Below are positions 5,642 to 11,334 of a stretch of DNA of 11,334 nucleotides, in pieces. The stretch's first letter is position 1. Each line of letters starts with the position of its first letter. Below the pieces are notes generated by a model. It did not search any database, was not told the DNA's origin, and saw only the letters and a program-made list of their open reading frames with translations. Position numbers and translations under genes: made by a program. Origin of the DNA: Candidatus Omnitrophota bacterium. Its GTDB lineage: Bacteria; Ratteibacteria; UBA8468; B48-G9; JAFGKM01. The DNA lies in the NCBI GenBank assembly GCA_023819365.1, contig JAMWBP010000006.1:1-11334 (forward strand). Direction: 5' to 3'.

Positions 5642-7012
5642 ATGAAATATATGTGGGAAGGAAGGTTCAAAGAAAAAACAGAAGAAGATGTAATCAATTT
5701 TACTTCTTCGCTTGCGATAGATAAAAAACTTGCTCTATATGATATTAAGGGGAGTATCGGACATACAAAGATGCTTGTAAAGTGCAGGATTATCAGCAAA
5801 AAAGACGGTGATAAAGTCATTGCAGGACTTAAAAAGATAAAAACGGAGATACTGGAAGGGAAGTTCAAATTTACTCAATCTGATGAAGATATACACACAG
5901 CAATAGAAAGACGACTTATAGAGATTACAGGAAAGACAGGGGAACGATTACATACCGCTCGGTCAAGAAATGACCAGATAGTCCTTGATGAACGTCTATA
6001 TCTGAAAGATGTACTCAAACAGATTTTATCTCTTATATCAAATCTGCAAAAAAAGATGATTGAAAAGGCAGAGGCAAATTTTCATTTCATAATGCCTGCT
6101 TATACTCATCTTCAACAGAGCCAGCCAGTACTCCTTTCTCACTATCTTCTTTCTTATGTGGAGATGCTTGAAAGAGATAAAAGCCGTATACAAGAGGCAT
6201 ATAAACGCATGGATATTCTTCCAGCAGGAGTATGCGCCTGCTGTGGTACTTCTCTACCTGTTGACAGGGAATATCTTGCAAAAGTATTGGGTTTTTCTGG
6301 TATATCAAGAAACAGTTTAGATACAGTTGCCAGCAGGGACTTTTTGATTGAAAGCGCTTTTGATTGTGTTCTACTTATGCTAAATCTATCCCGTTTTTCA
6401 GAAGATATTATCCTGTGGAACACCTACGAATTTGGATTTGTTGAACTACCCGAAAAGTTTTGCACTGGTTCAAGTATAATGCCTCAGAAAAAAAATCCTG
6501 ATGTATTAGAACTTATAAGAGGCAAATCTGCATCAGCAACAGGAATGATCGCAGGTCTTATGGCTCTTATGAAAGGGCTTCCTCTTTCTTATAACAGGGA
6601 TATGCAGGAAGATAAACGGCTTGCCTTCAATATATTTGAAGATACTCTATACTCTTTAGATATACTTGTAAAGATAACAGAAGATATAAGATTTAGGAAG
6701 GATGTTATGAAAGAGAAAATATCACAGTTTACCCTTGCAACAGATATAGCAGAATATCTTGTAAAAAAAGGTGTCCCATTTCGGGAGTCCCACAGAATAT
6801 GTGGTGCTATTGTTCGCTACTGTCTTGAAAAAAATAAAAGTTTTTCTGAACTTTCTCTCAAGGAGTGGAAGGACTTCTGTCCGAAAATATCAGAAGATAT
6901 AAAGTATATTTTGTCTTTTGAGGAGTCAGTAAGGCAGAAAAAGTCATATGGAGGAACCTCTCCAGAAATAGTAAGAAAGGAGTTAAATAGATGGAAGAAA
7001 ATATTGAAGTGA
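5642..7012 (+). CDS. argH: Argininosuccinate lyase
   Basis: ArgH cleaves argininosuccinate to arginine and fumarate, the last step of arginine synthesis, as a cytosolic homotetramer. The 456 residues match the usual length. The three conserved regions of the fumarase/aspartase superfamily are present: TARSRNDQ at 105-112, THLQQSQP at 155-162 with the catalytic-region histidine H156, and the signature loop GSSIMPQKKNPD at 276-287 containing the catalytic serine. The N-terminus MWEGRFKE corresponds to the family W-G-GRF start. AGGAGA at 5631-5636 lies 5 nt before the ATG. The last 22 bp overlap the start of lysA. No feature suggests loss of function. Confidence 0.97.
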   Translation: MKYMWEGRFKEKTEEDVINFTSSLAIDKKLALYDIKGSIGHTKMLVKCRIISKKDGDKVIAGLKKIKTEILEGKFKFTQSDEDIHTAIERRLIEITGKTGERLHTARSRNDQIVLDERLYLKDVLKQILSLISNLQKKMIEKAEANFHFIMPAYTHLQQSQPVLLSHYLLSYVEMLERDKSRIQEAYKRMDILPAGVCACCGTSLPVDREYLAKVLGFSGISRNSLDTVASRDFLIESAFDCVLLMLNLSRFSEDIILWNTYEFGFVELPEKFCTGSSIMPQKKNPDVLELIRGKSASATGMIAGLMALMKGLPLSYNRDMQEDKRLAFNIFEDTLYSLDILVKITEDIRFRKDVMKEKISQFTLATDIAEYLVKKGVPFRESHRICGAIVRYCLEKNKSFSELSLKEWKDFCPKISEDIKYILSFEESVRQKKSYGGTSPEIVRKELNRWKKILK

Positions 7013-8259
7013 TATTCAATGGGTTTTTTAGATATAAAAACGGAAACTTCTATGCAGAAGAGAAGAGAGTAGAAGATATTGCTAAAAAATATGGCACACC
7101 TTGTTACCTATATAGTTATCATTCCCTGCTTTCCAGAATAAAAAAATTTAAAGAGGCATTTAAAGGAGTAAATACCCTTATCTGTTATTCTGTTAAAGCA
7201 AATTCAAACATTTCTATCCTTAAGATAATTAAAGAACAGGAACTGGGAGTGGATGTGGTCTCAGGAGGAGAACTCCAGAGAGCACTGCTTGTAAATTTTC
7301 CTCCCGATAAAATTGTCTTTGCAGGTGTAGGGAAAAAAGATGAAGAGATAGAACTTGGTGTAAAGAAAAATATTTATTGTTTTAATATTGAAAATGAAGA
7401 CGAAATTGAGATTATAGAAAGATATGCAAGGAAGTATAGACGAAAGGTTATATGCAATCTGCGGCTTAATCTTGATATAGATGTTGATACCCATCACTAT
7501 GTAAAGACATCAAAAAAAGAGACGAAGTTTGGTCTTGATATACACTCTGCCAGCAGTATTTTAAAAAAACATAGAAACAATAAATATGTTGAAATAAAGG
7601 GATTCCATCTCCACTTAGGATCACAGTTAAAAGATATACACCCATATACGAAGGCACTTGATACTGTAAAGATATTTTGTAAAGAAAATAATTTTTCTCC
7701 GGAAATAATAGATTTAGGTGGTGGCTTTGGTATTCCTTATTCCTCTTATGACAGAGTAAAAGATATTGAAGATTTTGGAGTGGCAATAAAAGAGAAAATA
7801 AAAGAGATAGGCGCAAAACTCCTTATCCTTGAACCTGGTAGATATATTGTAGGAAATACAGCAATTTTGTTATGCAGGGTTTTATATGTGAAAAGAAGGC
7901 AGGATAAAAATTTTGTTATAACAGACGCTGGTATGAATGACCTTGTAAGACCTGCCTTCTACGGCAGTCATCATATTATAATTCCTGCTAAAAAGAGCAC
8001 GGGGGAAAAATACATAAAGGCAGATATTGTAGGTCCTATATGTGAAACAGGCGATTATTTAGGGAAAGATATTGAAGTCCCGGCTCATATCAAAAGAGGA
8101 GATATACTAATTGTAGGAAGTGCAGGTGCCTACTGTTTTAGTATGGCATCCAACTATAATAGCAGACCAAGACCCTGTGAGATAATGGTAAATAAAAACA
8201 GAGAGTTTGTTATAAGGAAAAGGGAGGACTATAAAGCCCTATGGGCGGGTGAACTTTGA
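6991..8259 (+). CDS. lysA: Diaminopimelate decarboxylase
   Basis: LysA is the PLP-dependent, fold-III enzyme that decarboxylates meso-diaminopimelate to L-lysine. At 422 residues it has normal length. The PLP lysine is K69 in YSVKANSN. HLHLGSQ at 206-212, GGGFG at 243-247 (phosphate binding) and EPGR at 281-284 follow in order. CETGD at 351-355 carries the cysteine contributed across the dimer interface, and GAYCFSMASNYNSRPRP near the end is also characteristic. The start is fixed by AAAGGAG at 6976-6982, 8 nt before the ATG, placing it 22 bp inside argH, so the two are co-transcribed and probably coupled. The 3' end overlaps convergent apbE by 21 bp. The lysine-pathway neighbours dapA and dapB are not in the window. 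Confidence 0.97.
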   Translation: MEENIEVIFNGFFRYKNGNFYAEEKRVEDIAKKYGTPCYLYSYHSLLSRIKKFKEAFKGVNTLICYSVKANSNISILKIIKEQELGVDVVSGGELQRALLVNFPPDKIVFAGVGKKDEEIELGVKKNIYCFNIENEDEIEIIERYARKYRRKVICNLRLNLDIDVDTHHYVKTSKKETKFGLDIHSASSILKKHRNNKYVEIKGFHLHLGSQLKDIHPYTKALDTVKIFCKENNFSPEIIDLGGGFGIPYSSYDRVKDIEDFGVAIKEKIKEIGAKLLILEPGRYIVGNTAILLCRVLYVKRRQDKNFVITDAGMNDLVRPAFYGSHHIIIPAKKSTGEKYIKADIVGPICETGDYLGKDIEVPAHIKRGDILIVGSAGAYCFSMASNYNSRPRPCEIMVNKNREFVIRKREDYKALWAGEL

Positions 8260-9213
8260 GAAATTTTCGCTTTCATAGAATTTACCATCACCATCTATTA
8301 TAAATAATGCTATACCTTCAATTTTATTTACCAGATTGATACTCTTTTCAACTCCCAGAACAAAAAACGCTGTGGCAAAAGCATCTGCTGTTGTTGTATC
8401 AGGGGCAATAACTGTAACAGACACAGGGAAGTTCTGAACTGTTTTACCTGTTAAAGGATTGATAATATGACCATATTTTTTGCCTTTTATCTTAAGATAT
8501 CTTTCATAGTCCCCTGATGTAGCAATCCCACAATTACTTAGATATAGTGTTCTTATTGTCTTTTCTTTGTTAAAGGGGCCTCTTATCCCGATTTTCCATT
8601 TTTCTCCTTGAGGATTTTTTCCAAAACAGTATATATCACCCCCTGCATTGACAAGCCCATTTTTTATTCCATTTTTTTTAAGAAATTCAGCGGTGCTATC
8701 CACGATATACCCTTTTGCTATCCCACCGGTATCTATCTCTGTTTTTTCAGGTATCTGTATTATATTATCTTTTATCTTTATCTTTTCATATCCTGTATAT
8801 TTCAATATCTTCCTTATCTCTTCATCAGATGGCGGCATCCCTTTTTTTTCTGCCTCTCTGTAAAGGTTAATAAGAGGAAGGACTGTTATATCAAAAGCCC
8901 CTCCGGTTATTTTACTTATTTCTATACTTTTTCTAATTAAATATACAAGGTCTTTAGATGCATCTATCTTTTTTTCACTATTAAGCCGGCTGATTTCACT
9001 ATCAGGGATATAAACACTGAATCTTTTTTCAAGTTCTCTTATAAAGGAAAAAGCACCTTCAAGTATTTTTTCACAGTTGGGTGATTTTTCTATTGTAATG
9101 GATATAAATGTTCCCAGCGCCGGTTCTTCCCTTGACATATAAGAAATAGAGGGCTTCCCAGAAGTAAAACATCCAGCAAGCAATATAAATAAAACGACGA
9201 GGTATCTTTTCAT
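8239..9213 (-). CDS. apbE: FAD:protein FMN transferase (ApbE), predicted lipoprotein
   Basis: ApbE attaches FMN from FAD to threonine residues of extracytoplasmic flavoproteins such as the Rnf and Nqr subunits. From ATG 9213 the product is 324 residues. It starts MKRYLVVLFILLAGC, a lipoprotein signal with lipobox LAGC and lipidated Cys15. Family motifs are DTGGIAKGY (161-169), NAGGDIY, GIATSGDYERY, GHIINPLTG (248-256) and the metal-binding DTTTADAFATA (272-282). I prefer this start because it begins directly at the signal peptide. ATG 9256 and TTG 9259 would add about 15 residues. The preferred ATG lacks an adjacent SD and is preceded by a strong hairpin; AAGGAT lies on the far side of it. 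No target flavoprotein or rnf/nqr gene is in the window. Confidence 0.93.
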   Translation of the reverse strand: MKRYLVVLFILLAGCFTSGKPSISYMSREEPALGTFISITIEKSPNCEKILEGAFSFIRELEKRFSVYIPDSEISRLNSEKKIDASKDLVYLIRKSIEISKITGGAFDITVLPLINLYREAEKKGMPPSDEEIRKILKYTGYEKIKIKDNIIQIPEKTEIDTGGIAKGYIVDSTAEFLKKNGIKNGLVNAGGDIYCFGKNPQGEKWKIGIRGPFNKEKTIRTLYLSNCGIATSGDYERYLKIKGKKYGHIINPLTGKTVQNFPVSVTVIAPDTTTADAFATAFFVLGVEKSINLVNKIEGIALFIIDGDGKFYESENFSKFTRP

Positions 9214-9220
9214 AATAACA

Positions 9221-9243
9221 AAGGGGGAGGGTTTCTCCCCCTT
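9221..9243 (-). terminator. Intrinsic terminator after hsp20 / hairpin before apbE
   Basis: On the - strand AAGGGGGAG (9243-9235) pairs perfectly with CTCCCCCTT (9229-9221) around a five-base loop AAACC. It is followed by TTTGTTATT counting the last stem Ts. It begins 4 bp after the hsp20 stop codon, so it is well placed to end that transcript. The T-tract is broken, so termination may be partial. The apbE ATG lies 8 bp beyond it. Confidence 0.65.
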
Positions 9244-9247
9244 ATCC

Positions 9248-9688
9248 TTATTTAACATCAACCTTGACAGTTTTTCTCTTCACCTCTGGTGTTTTGGGAA
9301 GGACTACCTCAAGTATTCCATCTTTATATGTGGCAGATACCTTCTCTTTATCAACAGGGTAGGGTATCTCAATACTTCTGGAGAAGGCACCTTCCCTTAT
9401 CTCTTTTCTGTAATAATTCTCCTTTTTCTCTTCCTTTGCTTGGCTCTTCCTGCCCGACAATACAAGAGTATCGCCTTCTATGGTAAGGGATATATCCTCC
9501 TTTTTTAAACCAGGAAGTTCTGCCTTAACATAAACATTCTCTTCATCTTCGTATATATCAACTGCTGGAACTTTGGTATATCCCTCCCACAGATGGAAGT
9601 CAGGCCTGAAGATATCAAGCATCCTGTCAAACTCATCTCTTAAATCCATCATTTCTCTCCACGGATGCCATCTTGCCAGTTTTGCCAT
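9248..9688 (-). CDS. Hsp20 / alpha-crystallin family small heat-shock protein
   Basis: Small heat-shock proteins are ATP-independent cytosolic holdases that form large oligomers and keep unfolding proteins soluble. The 146-residue product has an aromatic N-terminal arm (WHPWREMMDLRDEFDRMLDIF) and an alpha-crystallin domain from VPAVDIYEDEENVYVKAELPG through KDGILEVVLPK. The arm matches HSP17/IbpA-like bacterial members. The C-terminal I/V-x-I/V tail is only loosely met (VKVDV). Three in-frame ATGs exist (9715, 9694, 9688). I chose 9688, starting MAKLARWHPW, because a full SD, AAGGAGGTGAT, sits 8 nt before it. A 12-bp helix can bury that SD. The gene lies 73 bp after the RHH gene. Confidence 0.95.
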   Translation of the reverse strand: MAKLARWHPWREMMDLRDEFDRMLDIFRPDFHLWEGYTKVPAVDIYEDEENVYVKAELPGLKKEDISLTIEGDTLVLSGRKSQAKEEKKENYYRKEIREGAFSRSIEIPYPVDKEKVSATYKDGILEVVLPKTPEVKRKTVKVDVK

Positions 9689-9691
9689 CTC

Positions 9692-9741
9692 CATCACCTC
9701 CTTTCTTTTTTCCATCGTTTTAGCTGCATAAGAAGGTGATG
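9692..9741 (-). promoter_or_regulatory. Hairpin masking the hsp20 SD: candidate RNA thermometer
   Basis: In the - strand transcript CAUCACCUUCUU (9741 to 9730) can pair with AAGGAGGUGAUG (9703 to 9692) over 12 consecutive base pairs, one of them G-U, across a 26-nt loop. The right arm is the entire SD of hsp20, with the start codon 3 nt beyond. The left arm resembles the anti-SD tail of 16S rRNA. Melting the helix would free the SD, the logic of heat-responsive RNA thermometers known upstream of hsp20 genes such as ROSE and fourU types. This one does not match those consensus forms, so function is inferred. Confidence 0.5.
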
Positions 9742-9761
9742 TGGTTTCAAATTTACGATGC

Positions 9762-10136
9762 CTATTTTACTCTTTCTCTTACCCTTTCAAGAAGTGTCTC
9801 CTCATCAGGTATATTTGATGTATCAATTTGGGTACCCATAAAGGCATCTATAAAAACTCTTATCAGTGTGTTTTTTGTTATCCTCTCCTTTCTGAATGCA
9901 GGTGCCCTGTTTTTCTGAATCTCTCTTGTAAGTTTTTCAAGAAAAACAAGCTGGTCCTCTCTCAGAAGTGAGGTAAGACGCACCTCAAATGTTTTAAACT
10001 TTGGGATGGGAACTCCTTTTTTTCCCTTCTTTTCATGTGAGATTTTAAGGTCAATTTCTTTTTCTATAATCTTCTTCTCATTGGTAGTGGGTTGTATCCA
10101 TTTTAAAGGGTCCCTTCCAAGTCCTGTCTTTTTCAT
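9762..10136 (-). CDS. Ribbon-helix-helix-like DNA-binding partner of ParA
   Basis: The 124-residue protein begins at ATG 10136, whose ATGA overlaps the parA stop, with AGGAG about 9 nt upstream in parA. An earlier frame opening at 10328 only reads parA out of frame. Residues 1-48 are basic and probably flexible, containing GLGRDPLKW near the start. Residues 49-100 (FEVRLTSLLREDQLVFLEKLTREI ... ERITKNTLIRVFIDAFM) look like a ribbon-helix-helix fold: a strand, helix A, then a second helix with the TKNTLIR turn. RHH proteins paired with ParA act as centromere-binding adaptors and autorepressors (ParG and omega are examples). The basic N-terminus could stimulate ParA ATPase, as in those systems. 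This role is inferred from context and fold, not from a recognised family. Confidence 0.75.
   Translation of the reverse strand: MKKTGLGRDPLKWIQPTTNEKKIIEKEIDLKISHEKKGKKGVPIPKFKTFEVRLTSLLREDQLVFLEKLTREIQKNRAPAFRKERITKNTLIRVFIDAFMGTQIDTSNIPDEETLLERVRERVK
9764..9790 (-). promoter_or_regulatory. Possible hsp20 promoter inside the RHH gene end
   Basis: On the - strand TTGAAA (9790-9785) and TAAAAT (9769-9764) are good hexamers, but the 15-bp spacer is short. If used, transcription starts near 9757 and includes both arms of the SD-masking hairpin. Otherwise hsp20 depends on the parA transcript. Confidence 0.25.
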
Positions 10137-10900
10137 TTTTTCTTCTCCTGTTTTAATATCTCTGTCGCAAGTTTCTTGTAGTCCTCCCATCCATGGCTGC
10201 CTGGTGCAAATTCCTTTATACTTTTTCCAAAACCAGGCGCTTCTGCAAGACGGACATTTTCTCTTATCATTGTCTTGAATACATTTCCTTTGAAATGTGC
10301 CTGAACTTTTTCTGCTACATCTCTGCATATATTTTTTCTACTATCAAACATTGTAATTATTATCCCTGTTATTTCAATATCCGGATTTAATCTTTCCTTT
10401 ACAATATTTATTGTTTGTATAAGTTTTGTCAATCCTTCAAGCGCAAAAAATTCCGCCTGAATGGGTATAAAAATTTCTCTGGCAGTAGTCAGAGCATTGA
10501 CTGTTAAAAGGCCAAGGGATGGTGGACAATCTATGAAAATATAATCAAAGTCCGTTTTACATTTTTTAAGTGCATCCCTTAATACACTCTCTCTCCCTAT
10601 CTCATTAACAAGTTCTATTTCTGCACTCGCCAGTTCTATACTTGCAGGGATAAGAAAAAGGTTCTTCTCATATGTTTCAACTATTGCATCTTTTATAGAT
10701 ATCTTTTTAATGAGGACATCATAGATGGATTTCTGTATCTGTGGTGGCTCAAAACCTAAATGTATCGTCGTATGTGATTGTGGGTCAAGGTCTATTAATA
10801 AAACTTTTCTATTCTGCTTTGCAATAAAAGCGCCTGCATTTACTACAGTTGTTGTCTTTCCTGAACCACCCTTTTGATTGATCACCGCTATCTTTCTCAT
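10133..10900 (-). CDS. parA: ParA/Soj-family partition ATPase
   Basis: ParA ATPases bind DNA non-specifically as ATP dimers and position chromosomes, plasmids or other cargo through a partner that stimulates hydrolysis. The 255-residue protein starts directly at the deviant Walker A, KGGSGKTT (10-17, with signature K10), without an N-terminal helix-turn-helix, so it is the Soj-like or small-plasmid type. Walker A' IDLDPQ is at 36-41 and Walker B IDCPPSLG at 123-130. The basic NVRLAEAPGFGKSI segment is typical of chromosomal Soj. GGGAGGA lies about 3 nt before the ATG. The partner encoded next is an RHH-like protein rather than a ParB with CTPase and HTH domains. Stray MinD/BldD-like functions are less likely because no membrane-targeting helix ends the protein. 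Confidence 0.92.
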   Translation of the reverse strand: MRKIAVINQKGGSGKTTTVVNAGAFIAKQNRKVLLIDLDPQSHTTIHLGFEPPQIQKSIYDVLIKKISIKDAIVETYEKNLFLIPASIELASAEIELVNEIGRESVLRDALKKCKTDFDYIFIDCPPSLGLLTVNALTTAREIFIPIQAEFFALEGLTKLIQTINIVKERLNPDIEITGIIITMFDSRKNICRDVAEKVQAHFKGNVFKTMIRENVRLAEAPGFGKSIKEFAPGSHGWEDYKKLATEILKQEKKK

Positions 10901-10918
10901 ACATCCTCCCTATTGTAT

Positions 10919-10933
10919 GAAGTTATGAACTTC
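10919..10933. repeat. Palindrome 1 at the parA transcription start
   Basis: GAAGTT and AACTTC are perfect 6-bp arms around ATG. It spans the predicted +1 to +14 of the parA message, so it could be an operator or a small 5' hairpin. It is the least AT-rich of the three and therefore the least likely by chance composition alone. Confidence 0.7.
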
Positions 10934-10935
10934 CT

Positions 10936-10954
10936 AATAATATAAAATATTATT
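10936..10954. repeat. Palindrome 2 over the parA -10 box
   Basis: AATAATAT and ATATTATT are perfect 8-bp arms around AAA. The whole element is A/T, so chance symmetry is more likely here than in the other two. Its centre is 19 bp from that of palindrome 1. Confidence 0.6.
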
Positions 10955-10967
10955 TTTTGTTTGTCAA
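10939..10967 (-). promoter_or_regulatory. Promoter of the parA operon
   Basis: On the - strand a perfect TTGACA (10967-10962) and TATATT (10944-10939) are spaced by 17 bp. The start is predicted near 10932, leaving a 32-nt leader. Every element lies inside one of three palindromes. Confidence 0.8.
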
Positions 10968-10973
10968 CAAACA
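10958..10973. repeat. Palindrome 3 over the shared parA/aroE -35 region
   Basis: TGTTTGT and ACAAACA are perfect 7-bp arms around CA. It contains both the leftward TTGACA of parA and the rightward TTGTCA of aroE. Its centre is 20.5 bp from that of palindrome 2. Confidence 0.7.
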
Positions 10974-10989
10974 TCTTTAATGTTAATAT
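10961..10989 (+). promoter_or_regulatory. Promoter of aroE, predicted leaderless
   Basis: TTGTCA (10961-10966) and TAATAT (10984-10989) are spaced by 17 bp, with the TGn extension TGT at 10981-10983. The predicted start is 10996, the A of the aroE ATG, and no SD precedes that ATG. Confidence 0.55.
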
Positions 10990-10995
10990 TTTTTT

Positions 10996-11334
10996 ATGAA
11001 GATAACAGGAACAACTAAAATTACAGGTGTTTTTGGATATCCTGTAAAACATTCTCTATCTCCTGTTTTTCAGAATGCAGCGTTTCAATATCTAGGACTT
11101 GATTATGTTTACATCCCTTTTGAAGTTGCTCCTGAAAACATCGGGAAAGCAATTGAAGGGATAAGAGCAATGAATTTTGCCGGTGTTAATATTACAATCC
11201 CTCATAAAAAAACTGTTATCCCTTATATTGATGAACTTGATAGAGAAGCAGAGATACTTGGCGTTGTTAATACACTCGTAAATAGAGCGGGAAAAATAAA
11301 AGGATACAGTACAGATGGCTCCGGTTTTATCCTC
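10996..11334 (+). CDS. aroE: Shikimate dehydrogenase, N-terminal part (runs off the window)
   Basis: AroE reduces 3-dehydroshikimate to shikimate with NADPH in aromatic amino-acid synthesis. The 113 codons seen cover the substrate-binding domain. GVFGYPVKHSLSPVFQNAAF contains the shikimate-binding S-x-S pair, GVNITIPHK contains the catalytic lysine, and the NTLVN and YSTDGSGF motifs follow, where the Asn and Asp of NT and TD contact shikimate. The frame is intact to the edge. The gene diverges from parA across 95 bp. No SD is visible before the ATG, the bases there being a run of T, which agrees with the promoter placing the transcript start on the ATG itself. Confidence 0.95.
   Translation, partial: MKITGTTKITGVFGYPVKHSLSPVFQNAAFQYLGLDYVYIPFEVAPENIGKAIEGIRAMNFAGVNITIPHKKTVIPYIDELDREAEILGVVNTLVNRAGKIKGYSTDGSGFIL

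Noticed and set aside
8231..8250. Small GCCC-ATA-GGGC hairpin followed by TTTAT at the end of apbE on the - strand
   Set aside because: The four-pair stem and short T-run are too weak for a confident terminator.
9689..9715. Earlier hsp20 start at 9715 or 9694
   Set aside because: Both lie before or only 2 nt after the SD. The ATG at 9688 has ideal spacing and begins the conserved MAKL..WHPW sequence.
10137..10328. N-terminal extension of the RHH protein into parA
   Set aside because: The extra 64 residues are parA read out of frame (Cys/Trp/Lys-rich, no pattern). The ATGA-overlapping start at 10136 has an SD and begins the plausible protein.

Overview
The window reads as chromosomal DNA of an AT-rich bacterium (my eye estimate is under 40% GC). 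Shine-Dalgarno (SD) sequences of the AAGGAGG type, sigma70-like promoters, a bacterial rpsB-tsf pair and a bacterial long-arm tRNA-Leu all support this. I cannot assign a phylum from sequence alone. The mix of short EF-Ts, UPF0280, ParA with a ribbon-helix-helix partner and tightly overlapping genes would fit a streamlined, poorly cultured lineage, but that is inference.

Layout: (1) 1-340: the 3' end of a probable DDE transposase runs into a near-consensus promoter and tRNA-Leu(CAA), followed by a GC-rich hairpin repeat. (2) 335-616, + strand: an HU-type nucleoid protein. (3) 2405 down to 663, - strand: rpsB, tsf and an unknown two-helix membrane protein, ending in an intrinsic terminator buried in the 3' end of the HU gene. 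(4) 2540-4303, + strand: a paired-CBS protein followed by an ArsB/NhaD-type permease, divergent from rpsB across a promoter region with a symmetric dyad. (5) 5535 down to 4277, - strand: a UPF0280 (ApbE-superfamily) protein overlapping an ICMT/PEMT-type membrane methyltransferase. (6) 5642-8259, + strand: overlapping argH and lysA (arginine and lysine synthesis). (7) 10900 down to 8239, - strand: parA, an RHH partner, an Hsp20 chaperone, then a flavin-transferase lipoprotein (ApbE). (8) 10996 to the window end, + strand: the 5' part of aroE.

Most products are housekeeping: translation, amino-acid and aromatic synthesis, protein quality control and chromosome organisation. The unusual content is regulatory and architectural. 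A 12-bp helix can mask the whole SD of hsp20 and looks like a candidate RNA thermometer. Three perfect palindromes about two helical turns apart cover the parA promoter, which shares its -35 dyad with aroE. parA and the RHH gene overlap by ATGA, so these palindromes are candidate operator or centromere sites for that pair. Two genes (aroE and the UPF0280 gene) are predicted to be leaderless. A GC-rich hairpin lies between a possible SD and the apbE start.

The genes are densely packed. The longest non-coding stretches are about 220 bp at the left end (holding the tRNA), 134 bp between rpsB and the CBS gene, 106 bp before argH and 95 bp before aroE. No stretch over 300 bp lacks a gene. I saw no CRISPR array, prophage or complete IS element.
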